A DNA stretch of 64,000 nt, taken from assembly GCF_036320965.1 (NCBI RefSeq), contig NC_092279.1, forward strand, positions 17,022,882 to 17,086,881, given 5' to 3'. Every line of letters starts with the position of its first letter. Positions within the stretch are counted from its first letter, which is position 1. The position numbers were made by a program, and so were the translations under genes. Positions 49,153 to 60,743 of this stretch are shown here, one piece after another. The notes beneath the pieces are model-generated. The model did no database searches, had not been told where the DNA came from, and saw only the letters and a list, made by a program, of their open reading frames with translations. The DNA is from Panulirus ornatus. Taxonomy: Eukaryota > Arthropoda > Malacostraca > Decapoda > Palinuridae.

Positions 49153-49213
<61 letters not shown>
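49153..49213. repeat. (TA)n microsatellite
   Basis: About 30 TA units. Confidence 0.97.
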
Positions 49214-50282
<1,069 letters not shown>

Positions 50283-50720
50283 CTATATGTCTGGATCTAA
50301 GTCATGACTAAACCTAGGTCATAAGTTTTGACTGAACCTTAAGCACATCCTGGAACTGATCGTTGCGCTTGCTGTGGCTCAGACTAGGACAGAAGGCACG
50401 ACTGAACTTGATATAAAAGCTCTGACTGAACCAAGATGAAACGTTAAGACTGAACATCATACAATAGCTGTAACTGAACCTTGGACGGTCAGTCACTGAA
50501 CACCACACAGGACTTACGAACCAAACCTGACAAAGAGGCTGTAAATGAACTTAGGCATAATGGAGGCAATGACTGAACCTGAGACAGAAGGTATGGCTAG
50601 ATTTAATCGAGAAGTCATTTCTGAACTTCAGGTACAGGTTAGGAGACAGCCCAATATAGAGACTATTACTAAAAGCAAGGTTATAACTTGTGACCGAACT
50701 TGAGATAGAACCTATGACTA
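50283..50720. repeat. Degenerate ~30-bp repeat with GACTGAACYT core
   Basis: About 14 diverged units carry ATGACTGAACCTGAGACAGA AGGTATGGCT-like sequence (for example at 50327, 50401, 50428, 50571 and 50692). The LINE insertion lies at its right edge. Confidence 0.65.
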
Positions 50721-50726
50721 TATATA

Positions 50727-50732
<6 letters not shown>

Positions 50733-50769
<37 letters not shown>

Positions 50770-52066
50770 CTTTGTCGCTGTCTCCCGCGTTTGCGAGGTA
50801 GCGCAAGGAAACAGACGAAAGAAATGGCCCAACCCCCCCCCATACACATGTACATACACACGTCCACACACGCAAATATACATACCTACACAGCCTTCCA
50901 TGGTTTACCCCAGACGCTTCACATGCCTTGATTCAATCCACTGACAGCACGTCAACCCCTGTATACCACATCGCTCCAATTCACTCTATTCCTTGCCCTC
51001 CTTTCACCCTCCTGCATGTTCAGGCCCCGATCACACAAAATCCTTTTCACTCCATCTTTCCACCTCCAATTTGGTCTCCCTCTTCTCCTCGTTCCCTCCA
51101 CCTCCGACACATATATCCTCTTGGTCAATCTTTCCTCACTCATTCTCTCCATGTGCCCAAACCATTTCAAAACACCCTCTTCTGCTCTCTCAACCACGCT
51201 CTTTTTATTTCCACACATCTCTCTTACCCTTACGTTACTTACTCGATCAAACCACCTCACACCACACATTGTCCTCAAACATCTCATTTCCAGCACATCC
51301 ATCCTCCTGCGCACAACTCTATCCATAGCCCACGCCTCGCAACCATACAACATTGTTGGAACTACTATTCCTTCAAACATACCCATTTTTGCTTTCCGGG
51401 ATAATGTTCTCGACTTCCACACATTTTTCAAGGCTCCCAAAATTTTCGCCCCCTCCCCCACCCTATGATCCACTTCCGCTTCCATGGTTCCATCCGCTGA
51501 CAGATCCACTCCCAGATATCTAAAACACTTCACTTCCTCCAGCCTCTCACCATTCAAACTCACCTCCCAATTGACTTGACCCTCAACCCTACTGTACCTA
51601 ATAACCTTGCTCTTATTGACATTTACTCTTAACTTTCTTCTTCCACACACTTTACCAAACTCCGTCACCAGCTTCTGCAGTTTCTCACATGAATCCGCCA
51701 CCAGCGCTGTATCATCAGCGAACAACAACTGACTCACTTCCCAAGCTCTCTCATCCACAACAGACTTCATACTTGCCCCTCTTTCCAAAACTCTTGCATT
51801 TACCTCCCTAACAACCCCATCCATAAACAAATTAAACAACCATGGAGACATCACACACCCCTGCCGCAAACCTACATTCACTGAGAACCAATCACTTTCC
51901 TCTCTTCCTACACGTACACATGCCTTACATCCTCGATAAAAACTTTTCACTGCTTCTAACAACTTGCCTCCCACACCATATATTCTTAATACCTTCCACA
52001 GAGCATCTCTATCAACTCTATCATATGCCTTCTCCAGATCCATAAATGCTACATACAAATCCATTT
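50733..52066 (-). mobile_element. 5'-truncated non-LTR retrotransposon (RTE-like LINE)
   Basis: In sense (minus) orientation the element runs from inside the RT domain at about 52066, through the stop codon at 50952-50954 and a ~185-nt 3' UTR, to an A-run seen as T at 50733-50766. A TA repeat lies directly outside each end (50721-50732 and 52067-52110). The 3' UTR contains CTTGCGCTACCTCGCAAACG CGGGAGACAGCGACAAAG, found again at 26.5 kb. The 5' third (endonuclease and RT N-terminus) is missing, as expected for incomplete target-primed reverse transcription. The RTE assignment rests on the compact 3' UTR and C-terminal motifs and is tentative. Confidence 0.92.
50952..52066 (-). CDS. Partial reverse transcriptase ORF of the LINE
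   Basis: The open frame continues upstream to an ATG at 52142, but the first ~26 residues are translated (TA)n. The true element starts near residue 27. Numbering from that ATG, motif A (FMDLEKAYD) is at 33-41, with Asp35 the expected catalytic residue. Motif B (GLRQGCVMSP) is at 91-100, the catalytic FADD box (motif C) at 141-144 and NKSK (motif D) at 176-179. YLG, of the post-RT connection, is at 209-211, and YGCEAW at 266-271. The C-terminal R-x-G-R-P-x-W-R-W-x-D signature is near 350-360, ending in WSDVVYRG. There is no internal stop or frameshift over about 370 codons, so the insertion is young or the source gene is active. It lacks an endonuclease domain and its own start, so this copy cannot move itself. 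The enzyme family copies LINE RNA into DNA at nicked target sites. Confidence 0.9.
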
Positions 52067-52077
52067 GTATATATATT

Positions 52078-52110
<33 letters not shown>
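52067..52110. repeat. (TA)n microsatellite at the LINE 5' junction
   Basis: TATATATATTTGTATATA and about 15 TA units. A shorter TA run lies at the other LINE end (50721-50732). Confidence 0.95.
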
Positions 52111-52409
52111 CTCGTTATTGAAATATCTTTTCTTGTATTCAAATTAGGAGAATAATTTACGATCCTCCGTAGGTGATTTAACCTGTCTAATTGATCATGA
52201 GAGACTCAGCCCCGACGCTGACAGCTAACAAGGTTATTAAGCCGGACCTGACGAGGGGACTTAATAACAATAAGCTGTGGAGCTTGTAATGGAATATTGA
52301 TCGTTCGGAGAAGCTCGCTCACTTGGAAGATTTTAATGGCTGTTGTCTATTGTGGAAAGCGTCGCCCGCCTCTTTGGGCCATCAGTAGATGTGTTGTGGA
52401 TGTTGTTAT

Positions 52410-52426
52410 TTGTGTGTGTGTGTGTG

Positions 52427-52484
<58 letters not shown>
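52410..52484. repeat. (GT)n microsatellite
   Basis: About 37 GT units with one GTGCGT. Confidence 0.98.
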
Positions 52485-52485
<1 letters not shown>

Positions 52486-52699
52486 ATCGCAACGCACACC
52501 ATCCGGGCAACAGACCGCATCAGACGGTAGCAATGTGTCTGGGGCAATTGGTGTGTGTCGCCTGCCGTACTCAGTATTACGAGGATCGTGGTTAAAGGAT
52601 TTCTAAGAAGGAGTCCCTATGGGTAAGCACAGTTGTTAGTGCTTAGTTCTTAGACCTGACAGCCGTAAGGAGATGGTGAGAGAAGAATGGTGAAGTATG

Positions 52700-53065
52700 A
52701 TGATGATGATGGTAAGGGAGGTACGATTATGATGATGAGTCAGGTACGAGTATGAGGGTGAGGGAGGTACGAGGATGATGGTGAGGGAGGTGCGAGCAGT
52801 ATGGTGAGGGAGGTACGAGCAACATGGTGAGGGAGGTACGAGCAGCATGGTGAGGGAGGTACGATCATGATGGTGAGGGAGGTACGAGCAACATGGTGAG
52901 GGAGGTACGAGCAGCATGGTGAGGGAGGTACGATCATGATGGTGAGGGAGGTATGAGCAGCATGGTGAGGGAGGTACGAGCAGCATGGTGAGGGAGGTGC
53001 GAGCAGCATGGTGAGGGAGGTACGATCATGATGGTGAGGGAGGTACGAGCAGCAAGGTGAGGGAA
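52700..53065. repeat. 23-bp minisatellite with 69-bp higher-order pattern, about 15 copies
   Basis: The unit is GGTGAGGGAGGTACGAGCAG CAT. Three variants, with GATCATGAT, GAGCAACAT and GAGCAGCAT, recur in order as a trimer across part of the array. Because 23 is not a multiple of three, minus frames show a 23-residue period (VPPSPCCSYLPHHHDRTSLT...), a repeat artefact. Confidence 0.93.
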
Positions 53066-53601
53066 CTTCAACCATGATAATAAGTCTTCATAAAAATTCC
53101 CGCTGCTTAATTTGGTTCAGTTGTTGACCAGGTTTTTCTCCCGTTCATTATAGGATTTTTCTGTTTTTGGAGTGGGGTTAGGGGGTGGGTTAGGTTTAAC
53201 ATTGTTTATGAAGGTAGTGTCCTTTTGTCTCTCTCAAAGCATCGGTGGAAACTGAAACTTTGTAGAGATAATGAGAGGAAAATCTGCTTTCAGGAGCTCG
53301 AAAAGTTGGCCAAGTCAAAAGTTGTAATAAGAATCTCGGTTTATATCAGTGAATACAGTTCAAGTTTGGATATTACCCCCTTTTTTTTTCTTCTTCTTCT
53401 TCCTTTCCACGGCCGGGTTATATAGACGGAGATCTCATGAATCCCAGACGCAGCCAATTTCCTCCTGCCTTCACAGTCTTCGAATCCGGGAATTCATGAC
53501 GGCCATATTATTGGAAGCAGTCGGCCATGCACGGCGTTGTGGGGGTGTGGGGTCGTGGGAGGAGTGGATGCTTCCACGATCGTTGTAAACATATCAATCC
53601 A
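53066..53601. other. Single-copy sequence, no gene recognised
   Basis: Nothing except a short TTC run at 53384-53402. Confidence 0.5.
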
Positions 53602-53632
53602 CCCTTCCTTCCTTCCTTCCTTCCTTCCTTCC
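53602..53632. repeat. (CTTC)n microsatellite
   Basis: About seven CTTC units. Confidence 0.93.
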
Positions 53633-53983
53633 CTCAATCAGAGTATTTATGTCTGCGTAGCCCCATATCATACATCTGTCTCTTATTTAATGTTTATGGG
53701 ACTTTTATGGTTTCGCCATTACAGCATCTTCAGGCATTTCTGTTTATTGCGCAATACCCGTGAGAGCCGTGGGCGGTGCCTCCTTGCATTCATATTTGCC
53801 TCAAATGTTTTATTCGTTTTTGTTTCTGCCGTTCGTTCGGGACATTATGCATGCGACTCAGACCGGCGCGTTTCTCTCTGGTTTATATCTATTGGATTTT
53901 GTGCTTTTAGTGCCTACTGTATCTTGCGTGTTTTCTATTTCACCGCCAGATGGAGCAGTGCACCGCCAGGAGCCATTGTGGGT
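53633..53983. other. Single-copy sequence, no gene recognised
   Basis: Part of a 201-codon frame (53537-54142) that crosses both the CTTC and CTC repeats. It contains some hydrophobic stretches but no recognisable domain. Confidence 0.45.
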
Positions 53984-54024
53984 TCCTCCTCCTCCTCCTC
54001 CTCCTCCTCCTCCTCCTCCTCCTC
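53984..54024. repeat. (CTC)n microsatellite
   Basis: About 13 CTC units. Confidence 0.97.
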
Positions 54025-55534
54025 TCGTTCCATTCCAAGTTCTGCCGGTCCGTTAGCAGTGTTCCCCCTCTGGAGCCGCCGTGTTCCTGATGGATTGATA
54101 ATGATTGGATTCCTGTTTTTCTTGTTGCCTGGTTTTCGCTGACTCCCAACTCTTCTTCTCAATCGCGCTATTTTTGCAGCACTACAATACATGAACTTCC
54201 TTCTCATTACTTTGTGTCCTCATTCATCAGATTTTTTTTTTTTTCCAGTGAGACCTGACCGTTTGATTGGATACCTAACCTTAGAAGGATTGAATTCCTT
54301 TAAGACATTTCCTATGATGTTAGACGCGACAAGAAGTTTGGTTGTATCGAGAGAGTTTTCTTCGCGTCTCTCTATAGAGGCTGAGGTGCCTGGCTGTGTT
54401 GTGGTGAGAGTCCGTAGTTTCTTTTGCGGTGTTGGGAAGGTGGTGGGGGCGGCGCATCGTGGAACACTTGGCGCCTCTGGAGATAACCATCCGTCGGCTG
54501 ACGTGGGTTGTGCATGACGACCTGTGTCGGGCAGGAGGCGGGGGCCTGGTAGATTATCAGGTGCTGCCGTCAGTAACCACGCAGCCTCCTCGAAAGATGC
54601 GGGAGGGAGGTGGGTGTGTCTGCTGCAGATGAGAGATAAACATTGTTGATATCGACAGAGATAGGAGTCTCTCTTACAGCAGAGAGGTGATGTAAAGATA
54701 TCTATAGATATCTTGTTGCGTGCGGGGGAAGAGAGACGAGAGCAAGGCTGTAGTGATTACTGGAAGACGTTAGAAAGATTGGAAGATGAATGTTGTACAT
54801 GAGGAATGAAAAAGATGATCCAGAAAAATGTGTTGAAAAAAAAAAAGCGAGGCGGAAGAGTGGGTGGTGAGGAAGATAGAAAACGAAGGTCAGGCAAAGA
54901 CAGGCAATGGAATGATAAAGTGGAGTAATGATAGAGAGGGAGCGATGTAACTCCTCCAGGCAGCATTTGATGTGAGGGAAAGGACGAAGAGAGTTCAGTG
55001 GAAACGCTTCAGAAACTACCGGAGTGAAAGACTAGACTTGACTGATGCAAGTTCATGGAGACGTAGACAGCAGGAAAGTAATTGTCTGAGGTGGACGAGA
55101 AGAGATATTGACATGGTGGGACGAGGGGAGACGCGACCTGAGCTTGAGAAATTGATGGAGTAAGTTGATAATGGCTAGACGTTATGAGGTGACACCACCG
55201 GACTGTTGATGATGGAAGGTCAGTAACACAAAACCATGCAGGTGGAGACCATCATTATTTTGATTGATGGCAGCGACGAATCCCGTATAGTGTCCTCTAG
55301 GTGATGAATGACTTGTAGGAAATCGAAGGTAATTAACGGTTAGTAATAGAATAAACAGAGTAACAAAAAGGCGACGAAGAATGGAAACTGGAAGCAGGTA
55401 CATTAGAAAGGTGGGATGAGGGGGAGAAACATGAGTGTGAGATAGTAAGGGTGAGACTGGACGTTCTGCTTTACGAAGAGAGAACAGACGAAGCCAAGAA
55501 CAAAGAGGAGGAACCACGGGAGAAGATAACAGAC

Positions 55535-55538
<4 letters not shown>
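54025..55538. other. About 1.5 kb single-copy sequence with a 20-bp palindrome
   Basis: No gene recognised. AAGATATCTATAGATATCTT at 54695-54714 is a perfect palindrome. T-run at 54231-54244 and A-run near 54836-54845. Confidence 0.5.

Positions 55539-55603
<65 letters not shown>
55539..55603. repeat. (GA)n microsatellite
   Basis: About 32 GA units, then GATAGAGAGA. Confidence 0.97.
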
Positions 55604-55610
<7 letters not shown>

Positions 55611-56189
55611 GAAGAGGCGAAACTTAGATCAAAAGAAGGAAACAGTTGTTTTACAAAAGCGAGGAAGGTTATCGAAAGTTAGGACCACTGACGTCTTTGG
55701 CGAACGTATGACATGCGACTTATATAGTGAAGTGCTCATGTTGGGCACCGCAGAGTTTTTGTCTTTTTTTTTTTTTTTTTGGGTACCACGCGGATCACAA
55801 TGACTGATCCAGCAGTCGGCTGTTGAGGGCAGAGTGGACTACAAAAAGCCTCAAACAGAATGGAGCAGTCTGATGTTGGTGGAGCAGAGTTCACGTCTGC
55901 AGGTGCCTCTGGGGGCTCGGGAAGAGCGAGCACTTGTAATTATTGGAAAGAAGAAAGAAATTATAAAGACTCGAACAAAACTTTGTTTTCCCACTACTGG
56001 CGGAGACAGTTAAAGAAGTTTTGGGGAACGAGAGAGAGAAGAAAAAAACTGCCCCAGTGTTGGATGGAAGACGTGCAACACGGAGGAAAGTGAAATGGTT
56101 GTACGATGAGGAAGCTCCAAGACCAACACTAGATGCCATATGTACTGTACAGCGAAGCGAATTCGGTGTGGACTTCCTCAGGAGGACCA
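55604..56189. other. Single-copy, purine-rich sequence
   Basis: A T16 run lies at 55765-55780. No gene recognised. Confidence 0.5.
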
Positions 56190-56224
56190 GGGGAGCGCTG
56201 GGTAAAGTCTCGTCATGAGCGTAT

Positions 56225-56540
56225 TGGGAATGTCAGGCAGGAAACCGCCAGGGTCTGCCTTGGTTTCCTCGTCCCTGTCAGGTGGGTACTGGGGCAAGGA
56301 TCGCTGTAGTATCCTGGCTCTGTCTTTTTCACCACGTCCCCGTCAGGTGGGTGCTGGGGCACGCATCACTGTAGCCTTCTGGCGCCGTCTTTTTCCCCTC
56401 GTCTCCGTCAGGTGGGTGCTTGGACTTAGGCAGCAGTAACCTGCTTTTTGCTTTCTTTTTTCGTCCCCGTCAGATGGGTGCTTGTGTGTGGATGGCTGTT
56501 GCCCCCCTTGCCCCTGGTGTTTTCTCTCGTCCCCAGCAGG
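56225..56540. repeat. Degenerate ~66-bp tandem repeat, about 5 copies
   Basis: Each unit carries CGTCCCCGTCAGGTGGGTGC T, then GGGGCACGCATCACTGTAGC-type sequence and a CTGTCTTTTTC tail. Copies begin near 56270, 56336, 56402, 56464 and 56530. Confidence 0.78.
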
Positions 56541-57694
56541 TTGTTCACGAGGCGCGGGCGGCTTGGAATAAAGATGAGGTTGTGTTGTGGCTCCCATCTC
56601 CGTCAGACAACGAAAGGGTAACGACGCTTTTACACCGTCAGTGTCCGTGGAACTGCTGGTTTTACACTGTGGGTGGGTCGGGGGAATGAAGATTTGAATG
56701 CAGTCTTTTTCTTCTTCTTTCTTCGTGTTTTTCCTTTTAAGTGACCTTGTGAAAATGTTTTGTTTTCCGATATCATCTCCTTCAAGACAGTGTTGGTTCA
56801 GCAGGGTGTGAGACAGAGACGATCTTAAAATTACGGTATCGAGTCGTAGGGAATGTTTACAGTGTCACGACCGTCTTCTCCGTCAGGGTGTTCCTCAATG
56901 AAACGTTGAGGTTAAAAGCAAATTCGTCTTTAGGAACATCTATTCTTCCTTGGTAGGTGTTCACAGGTGAAATATCGGGATGAAAGTACCCGTTCAGTTT
57001 CATGTCCTCGTCATCTGGCTTCATCTGGGACTTTGTTATGATGGAATAGAGTTCGATATAAGTAATACTCTTGTAGGGGTTTTCGTGTGGGTATTTTTAG
57101 GACGAAGAGGGAAAATGGTACACATTTATGGAATTCTGCTGCATGCTATATTTTGGACACAAGTCTGGCTGGATAAATTCCTCACTATCTTCCTTGTGAA
57201 GCACCTACCCCTGGGCTGACTCGTGGGTGTCAAGTAGAGGTAAGTTTGTTCATCGTTGTCGTCTGCGTCAGGCTGATCTTGGGTGAGATCGTGAAGACGT
57301 AAGAGAACTTAAGCCTCCTCAGGGTCTTTGTCAAGATGGTGCTCCTGTGGCGTGTGTGTGTGACAGCAGGATGGATGCGATTGTTGTGCTCATCCTGACA
57401 TGGTTGAGTGTTCGGGGCTAAGATGGAGTAAACACAGATCTCGAGGGTCGGGTAGTGTGTGGATCAGGTGATGCGTGGAAGTCGGCGTGTGTTGGCTCGA
57501 TGGGTCTGTTGTTATTTCTGGGTGAAATATCTTGGCAAAAACGCTCAAATCGTCGATATACTTTTACCTCCGTCGGGTCGTCTTGGCTGGGGATGATTCG
57601 CCGCAGGGAAGGTGTGTACGGTATGTCCTTAGTGTCTTGCATTGTGGGATGTTCCTTGGCGAGACAAGACTGTACGAGCGTGCTTCGTCGTCAT
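56541..57694. other. Single-copy sequence, no gene recognised
   Basis: Nothing recognised. A 236-codon frame (57455-58165) begins here. It passes through the CTC repeat and has no domain I know, so I do not call it a gene. Confidence 0.45.
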
Positions 57695-57716
57695 CCTCCT
57701 CCTCCTCCTCCTCCTC
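57695..57716. repeat. (CTC)n microsatellite
   Basis: About seven CTC units. Confidence 0.9.
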
Positions 57717-58224
57717 GTCGGGTGGTTATCGTTAGATCGAAGGCGGTGATATCAGCCTCGCCGACGACATCCTTCCCCTTGGGCTGCAAGGTCCATCCAC
57801 CTGGGGAAGGAGGGGTGAAACACGTCATATCGTGGCGATCTACACCTCTGATAGACTATTTTTTTTCTCCCCGTGCAGGAAGAATACCTGCCTCCTCGAC
57901 ATCAACTGCTTCAGGGCTGCTCTTATTAGATCATGGTAACGCGAGAGGACCAAGACCTCAGCCTCCAGCGACCGCCTGCCCTTTCCTCCTTCCTGGCAGG
58001 TGCTTATCGCAGCGACAATTCGATCACTCCCCCGCCTCTCACCTTCCACAAGAGGAACTGTATCCTTCTGTGCGGTGTAAAGTCGAGGATTCTTCGTCGA
58101 GTTATCGGAGTGAATCAGAGTGTAAATACCTGCTTTATGCCGAGGATTGTGACGCAAGGTTGTGAAGAGTAAGATCTTTCACCTCCGGTTACTAGACTGT
58201 ATACAGCAGGGTACTAGAAAAAGG
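57717..58224. other. Single-copy sequence, no gene recognised
   Basis: Nothing recognised. Confidence 0.45.
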
Positions 58225-58452
58225 AATGGGGAGAACCGTGTCGAATGAGGGCTTACAGAAACTGGAAACGTTTCATTCGTGATGCACGTAACTCCTGATA
58301 AGCAATGAGGAGAACAGTGTCGAATGAGGGCTTACAGAAACTGGAAACATGTCATTCGTGATGTATGTAACTCCTGATAAGCAATGAGAACAGTGTCGAA
58401 TGAGGGCTTACAGAAACTGGAAACATGTCATTCGTGATGTATGTAACTCACA
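58225..58452. repeat. 76-79-bp tandem repeat, 3 copies
   Basis: The unit is GAGAACAGTGTCGAATGAGG GCTTACAGAAACTGGAAACA, then TGTCATTCGTGATGTATGTA ACTCCTGATAAGCAAT. Copies 2 and 3 are nearly identical and copy 1 slightly diverged. Confidence 0.93.
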
Positions 58453-58639
58453 CATGGGTCGGGTTCTGTTAGAATTTACAGCAATGAAGTCACTGGCGTC
58501 TTGGTCGTCGCCTCTCGTACAGATAAGTCATATGTTGTCCACGGTGAGTGTAGCGTATGTATTAGACGTCGGCCGAGATGTGATCCTGGATACAGCCTTT
58601 CATGGAAGCTGCGTCCATCTGCTGCTGGCTGGATCCTGA

Positions 58640-58642
<3 letters not shown>

Positions 58643-58688
<46 letters not shown>

Positions 58689-58718
58689 CAATACTGATTT
58701 AACAGGACTGTGCCGGAG

Positions 58719-58772
<54 letters not shown>
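58643..58772. repeat. Inverted (GT)n / (CA)n microsatellite pair
   Basis: About 22 GT units (58643-58686) face about 26 CA units (58720-58772) across a 33-bp spacer. The two tracts are reverse complements and could form a stem of more than 40 bp. Confidence 0.95.
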
Positions 58773-58776
<4 letters not shown>

Positions 58777-59733
58777 ATCCTTCCCCAAACGTGAGACTGC
58801 AAAACTTTTTATTGCACAACAGGGAATAAAACTTCCTTGTCAAGCATGGGACCCGCCCACGTGACCCAGACCCATTTACCCAAGACTTTTATCAAAGTTC
58901 CCAACATCCTAGTTGGCTGCCTCCACTCCCTACCTCACCGTCTGCCCAACCCGTCTTATATGGTCTCCCATTCCCCCTTTTACTGACCCTCCCTTCCCCC
59001 TCCCAACCCAATCCCCACGTCCGTTCCTCTTTATCCCCCACCTCAACCAAACCCAACCCCCCTTTTGTTGCTCTTTATCCCCCACCTCAACTGCCTCTTT
59101 CTTTTCATGATGCATTTGTTTCTTTTCATCTTGACTGTTTTTCCTTGCTTTGATCTCCTTATGATCGGTGAGTACTATTTTTTTTTCCTATGAGATTTTC
59201 CTCTGACGAGGATATATTCGTGAGTGTTATTCCTCTCCCTCTTTTGCCTGAGGTTCACAACCTTGTGGGTGTTGCCGCTTTTTATTTCTGCTTTGTCCAC
59301 CTCCCTTGTTTTGTCGTTTTCTTTCACCGCTTTTTTGGCATGCCTCTCTCAAGTCTTGACTCACTTCTCCCTTCATACAGTGAGCGTTTTCTCTCTCTCA
59401 TGTCTTATGCCTGTCATTTAACTCCTGTTATTCTCTTGTGTGTGTCCCATGCCACTCCTACCTATTTACATCTGCCTACCTATTTCTCTCGTATTTCCAA
59501 CACTCTCTGTATACTTTCCCCTTCCTGCCATCACTGCCTCACTCCTCGCTTTATTTACCTCTCCTCCAGCCGTCCCTGGCCCTCGGGGGCACAGTAAGCC
59601 AGCTCACTGTCCGGGCCAGATTAATTAAGGCCTTCACACCAGCAGACTCGGATATGTTACGTGCGTTGGCCTGGGAGGTGAGGCGAAGGGTGAGGAGGGA
59701 GAGATGAGGGAATTAGGGAAGGTGAGGAGAGGT
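58773..59733. other. Pyrimidine-rich single-copy sequence
   Basis: CT-rich throughout. The 135-codon frame at 59190-59597 is compositionally driven and has no domain. Confidence 0.5.
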
Positions 59734-59751
59734 GGGGGGGGGGGGGGGGGG
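59734..59751. repeat. Poly(G) tract
   Basis: A run of 18 G residues followed by purine-rich GAGGAGGAAGAGG sequence to about 59860. Confidence 0.95.
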
Positions 59752-59986
59752 CTAGTGAAGAGGAGGAGGAAGAGGAAGGGAAGGGGTGAGAGGAAGAGAG
59801 AGAGGGAGGGAGCTGGTGAGCAGGAGGAGGAATGGAAGGGGTGAAAGGAAGGGAAAACATGATATAGTGAAGATGAGCTTAAAAGAGTAGGTATCGGAGG
59901 AAGGGACACGGGAGGTGAAGAGAAGGGTGTGTGTGTTGCTGAAGACCTGGACTGGCGAGGGAGACGAAGTTAACCGCTGTGGATGT

Positions 59987-59988
<2 letters not shown>

Positions 59989-60069
<81 letters not shown>
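59989..60069. repeat. (CT)n microsatellite
   Basis: About 40 CT units, inverted relative to the (GA)n tract at 60356. Confidence 0.98.
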
Positions 60070-60070
<1 letters not shown>

Positions 60071-60355
60071 GTCTTCTAAGTTAAGAATTGTTTATCTTGC
60101 CCTCATCTCAAGGGCCCCCGGCTTTTCACTACCTTCGTGTGTTCCTGAGGTATGATCATGTATCGCACCGTTATATTGTCTGAGTACCTGGGCCTGTGTC
60201 ACACCTGTTATGAAGACTTTACAACTTCAGTTCTCTCATTCAGGTTCAGTTTACAACAAGACAAGCTCCCAGGAAGACTTTGTGGAGATTCCTTGAGCTA
60301 GTGACTTGCCTTCCCTCATGTTCATCTGTTGCATAAACACTTTCCACGTCCGGGT

Positions 60356-60363
60356 GAGAGAGA

Positions 60364-60447
<84 letters not shown>
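60356..60447. repeat. (GA)n microsatellite
   Basis: About 45 GA units with one GGGA interruption near 60366. Confidence 0.98.
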
Positions 60448-60450
<3 letters not shown>

Positions 60451-60565
60451 GAATCACAGAACCTCTTCCAAGAGACCACTAACCCTAAGGGTCAAGCTAT
60501 TGTACCTCATGTCTTTAGCCATTTTCTGTGTTGTCTTGATTGCCAATAGAGTTTCTTCTTATTGC

Positions 60566-60579
60566 TATTATTATTATTA

Positions 60580-60638
<59 letters not shown>

Positions 60639-60674
60639 GTTATTATTATTATTATCATTATTATTGGTACTATT

Positions 60675-60743
<69 letters not shown>
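60566..60743. repeat. Long interrupted (ATT)n microsatellite
   Basis: About 178 bp of ATT units with GTT, ATC and GGTACT interruptions. I saw no LINE or SINE end adjoining it. Confidence 0.96.

Noticed and set aside
53537..54142. 201-codon frame with hydrophobic stretches
   Set aside because: It contains two translated microsatellites (CTTC and CTC) and no known domain.
57455..58165. 236-codon plus-strand frame, the longest not mainly made of tandem repeats
   Set aside because: It crosses a CTC microsatellite (poly-Pro) and has no recognisable domain. Its composition changes along its length, and overlapping frames exist on the other strand.
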